DNA from: Trichomonas tenax
Lineage: Eukaryota; Parabasalia; Trichomonadida; Trichomonadidae
NCBI GenBank assembly: GCA_023091735.1
Contig: JALKBU010000472.1
Coordinates: forward strand, 1-38,237
Direction of reading: 5' to 3'
Length of the DNA stretch: 38,237 nucleotides
Shown here: positions 36,825 to 38,237 of the stretch, in pieces
How positions within the stretch are numbered: the stretch's first letter is position 1
Layout of the letters: each line of letters starts with the position of its first letter
The notes under the pieces: model-generated
Database searches by the model: none
Told to the model about the DNA's origin: nothing
The model's input: only the letters and a program-made list of their open reading frames with translations
Translations under genes and position numbers: made by a program

Positions 36825-37817
36825 ATGGAAATTAAAAAGCATTATGCGTATTTTTTCAAAAAAGTGTATTTCCACAAAATCGTTCAGATGATTGTCGCCA
36901 AAGCACCGAACGAAATTCGCGCGAAAAAGGCCGTTCCTAAGATTCCGGATCAAAGTTCTTACGAATTAGCGGCGAGGTTCGTCGCAATGTTCCTAGAAAA
37001 GCACTATTTGAAGGATACTCGCTTTATCGCTGGTTTTGAGACTGCTGGATTCATTCCAAAGCGAGAAATTATTTCTCCGTACTCTTCTCTTCGAATTAGT
37101 GAGCATAAAAGCATAGTGAAGCAGCTCCTCGATTGCCGGAGGCTGCGAATCATTCGAGTAATGCATGAAAGATCAATAAGAACGGAAGATTCGCAAGATT
37201 TACGGGATTATAAGCCTAGGAAGCCTGCTTCACGCGGACTCCTTCAACAGCTCGAAAGGGAGGACAGGGAGAACAGAAGGAAGAAGAAAGAAAACGTTTC
37301 TGAGTCAAGTAAAAGTTCGCATACTCATCACAGGCATAGAACGTCAGATAACGCTTCAATCGACTCCCAGAACCTTCCGCAGTTCGCGATGCAGGAGTAC
37401 GAAGCGTTTGGAATCAATCCTAACGATCCGCAGGCTTCTTATAAGTTGCTGTTCCAATTTAAGCTCTTCCTTCAGTCGAAGAAGAGAGAACAGGAGCTGA
37501 AGCCTGTGAAGATAGACAGCACGCCTCAATACCTCCCGAAGCCCGAGTCTTCGTCGCGGAAGTCTTCTTCTGTCGTTTATTCAGACACCGCTTCATCATC
37601 GTCTTCGCTGCAGCTGTCAACGACATATTCATCCAGGGCGCCGACATCCAACTACACGGCGAACGTCGCGAAGTCCTCTGGAGCACCGATGTCGGGCTCC
37701 TTCACTAAGTCCGCCTCTATCACGCAGGAAAGCGAGAAGAAAGAAGTCGAAGAGGAAGATGAAGAAGAGGATGAGGAAGAGGATGATGAAGAAGAAGAAG
37801 ATGGTGATGATAATTGA
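36825..37817 (+). CDS. 330-residue protein with possible LisH motif and acidic tail
   Basis: The ATG at 36825. Residues ~45-80 (YELAARFVAMFLEKHYLK, then TRFIAGFETAGF) resemble a LisH dimerisation helix pair (L..x..YL..., F..E..F), as in centrosomal and tubulin-associated proteins. Basic helices follow to ~165 (KPASRGLLQQLEREDREN, RRKKKENV), then a helix at ~200-235 (YKLLFQFKLFLQSKKREQEL), a Ser-rich linker (ESSSRKSSSVVYSDTASSSS) and a highly acidic end (EEEDEEEDEEEDDEEEEDGD). The second half is visibly richer in G+C than neighbouring genes. The frame is intact and I am fairly sure it is a real gene; the LisH assignment is tentative. Confidence 0.72.
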   Translation: MEIKKHYAYFFKKVYFHKIVQMIVAKAPNEIRAKKAVPKIPDQSSYELAARFVAMFLEKHYLKDTRFIAGFETAGFIPKREIISPYSSLRISEHKSIVKQLLDCRRLRIIRVMHERSIRTEDSQDLRDYKPRKPASRGLLQQLEREDRENRRKKKENVSESSKSSHTHHRHRTSDNASIDSQNLPQFAMQEYEAFGINPNDPQASYKLLFQFKLFLQSKKREQELKPVKIDSTPQYLPKPESSSRKSSSVVYSDTASSSSSLQLSTTYSSRAPTSNYTANVAKSSGAPMSGSFTKSASITQESEKKEVEEEDEEEDEEEDDEEEEDGDDN

Positions 37818-37837
37818 TACTTTCTATTTTAATTCCG

Positions 37838-38125
37838 ACATGTAAATTTATTTTTGTTATGTAAATGGAAATATTTGACTAATAAATTGACATTGTAAAT
37901 CTGTATTCGAGACGTTAAATTCATTATTTATGACTTGTAAATTGAGTTTTGTCGTGTAAATTTATGTATTTGTTCTGTAAATGACGATATTTGGCATGTA
38001 AAATTTTATTATGACGTGTAAACTTATTTTTGACTTGTAAAATTTGACATGTGTAAAGCTGTATATTTGGGGATTTATGACGTGTAAATGCTCGTTTGTC
38101 ATGTAAGAACAATATTTGACGTGCA
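37838..38125 (+). repeat. Degenerate array of TTTATGACGTGTAAA-type motifs
   Basis: About a dozen copies of a 10-15 bp motif (TGACRTGTAAA, with variants TGTTATGTAAA, GACTTGTAAA, GTCGTGTAAA, GGCATGTAAAA, GACGTGCAAA) recur every 15-35 bp between the stop at 37817 and the putative gene end at 38134. On the minus strand the repeats produce a false 69-residue frame with recurring LHDK and TRHK. The same motif occurs singly near 172-187 and three times at 25335-25396. Confidence 0.75.
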
Positions 38126-38133
38126 AATATCAT

Positions 38134-38237
38134 TTATGAATATTTGATTTTGTTGATTTCTAATTGGATTCTTTGCTCCTTTTTGTCGTTTGTCAGAATC
38201 ATTGGAGTCTCACTTACCCCTCTTCTCGGGTTTACGA
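38134..38237 (-). CDS. Possible 3' end of a gene cut by the right edge
   Basis: On the minus strand a frame is open from the window edge to TAA at 38134-38136: about 33 residues, RRGVSETPMILTNDKKEQR then EINKIKYS. The composition is protein-like and less AT-biased than the spacers. It would converge with the gene ending at 37817, with the repeat array between them. It is too short for a family call. Confidence 0.3.
   Translation of the reverse strand, partial: VNPRRGVSETPMILTNDKKEQRIQLEINKIKYS

Noticed and set aside
37838..38125. CRISPR-like array
   Set aside because: Units are only 10-15 bp, degenerate and irregularly spaced, in a eukaryotic context without cas genes.

Overview
The window looks like nuclear DNA of a parabasalid trichomonad, most likely Trichomonas vaginalis or a close relative such as Tritrichomonas. 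The reasons are AT-rich spacers, intronless genes on both strands, a decayed Maverick/Polinton element, and families that are expanded in these parasites: multi-TM cyclase-like receptors, CAMK-type kinases, long ankyrin proteins, BspA-like leucine-rich repeats and Pmp-like repeats. Several genes also have a TCAYW initiator-like motif just before the ATG. The species is an inference. No rRNA, tRNA, CRISPR array or bacterial operon was seen.

Layout. 1-84 may be the 3' end of a gene that runs off the left edge. 812-4939 encodes a 1375-residue membrane protein with about 12 TM segments, a canonical EF-hand loop, a PAS domain and a degenerate class III cyclase domain. 5334-11975 is a 6.6-kb Maverick relic bounded by ~328-bp terminal inverted repeats and a 5-bp TTTAT target duplication. 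It holds broken genes for a capsid-like protein, a packaging ATPase, an integrase and several unknown proteins, and two internal junctions suggest rearrangement. DNA polymerase B and protease are absent, so it should not be able to move by itself. It lies 47 bp upstream of a small coiled-coil gene (12027-12509).

13253-14435 (minus) is a strikingly GC-rich, full-length but dead iron-containing alcohol dehydrogenase gene with two nonsense codons and at least three frameshifts. 15665-16626 is a protein kinase gene killed by frameshifts. 17110-18096 (minus) is a coiled-coil protein gene. 18100-21880 has no convincing gene but contains two blocks of consecutive hairpins, a ~97-bp inverted repeat and a 32-bp perfect palindrome. 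21881-23692 (minus) encodes a 603-residue helical protein of unknown function. 25200-26960 holds short repeats, a 46-bp perfect palindrome and Pmp-like gene fragments in opposite orientations. 27051-28667 (minus) encodes an acidic, possibly C2-like protein, and a third Pmp-like fragment lies divergently beside it.

30207-31217 is an intact CAMK-like kinase. 32017-35490 encodes a 1157-residue protein with ankyrin repeats followed by a region that reads as a RhoGEF (DH) plus PH-like module. 35608-36371 is a BspA-like leucine-rich repeat gene with a nonsense codon. 36825-37817 encodes a protein with a possible LisH motif and an acidic tail. A degenerate array of TGACRTGTAAA motifs separates it from the possible 3' end of another gene at the right edge. 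The intact genes suggest signalling (cyclase-like receptor, kinase, RhoGEF), but nothing in the sequence shows that they act together. Much of the window is gene and transposon decay.
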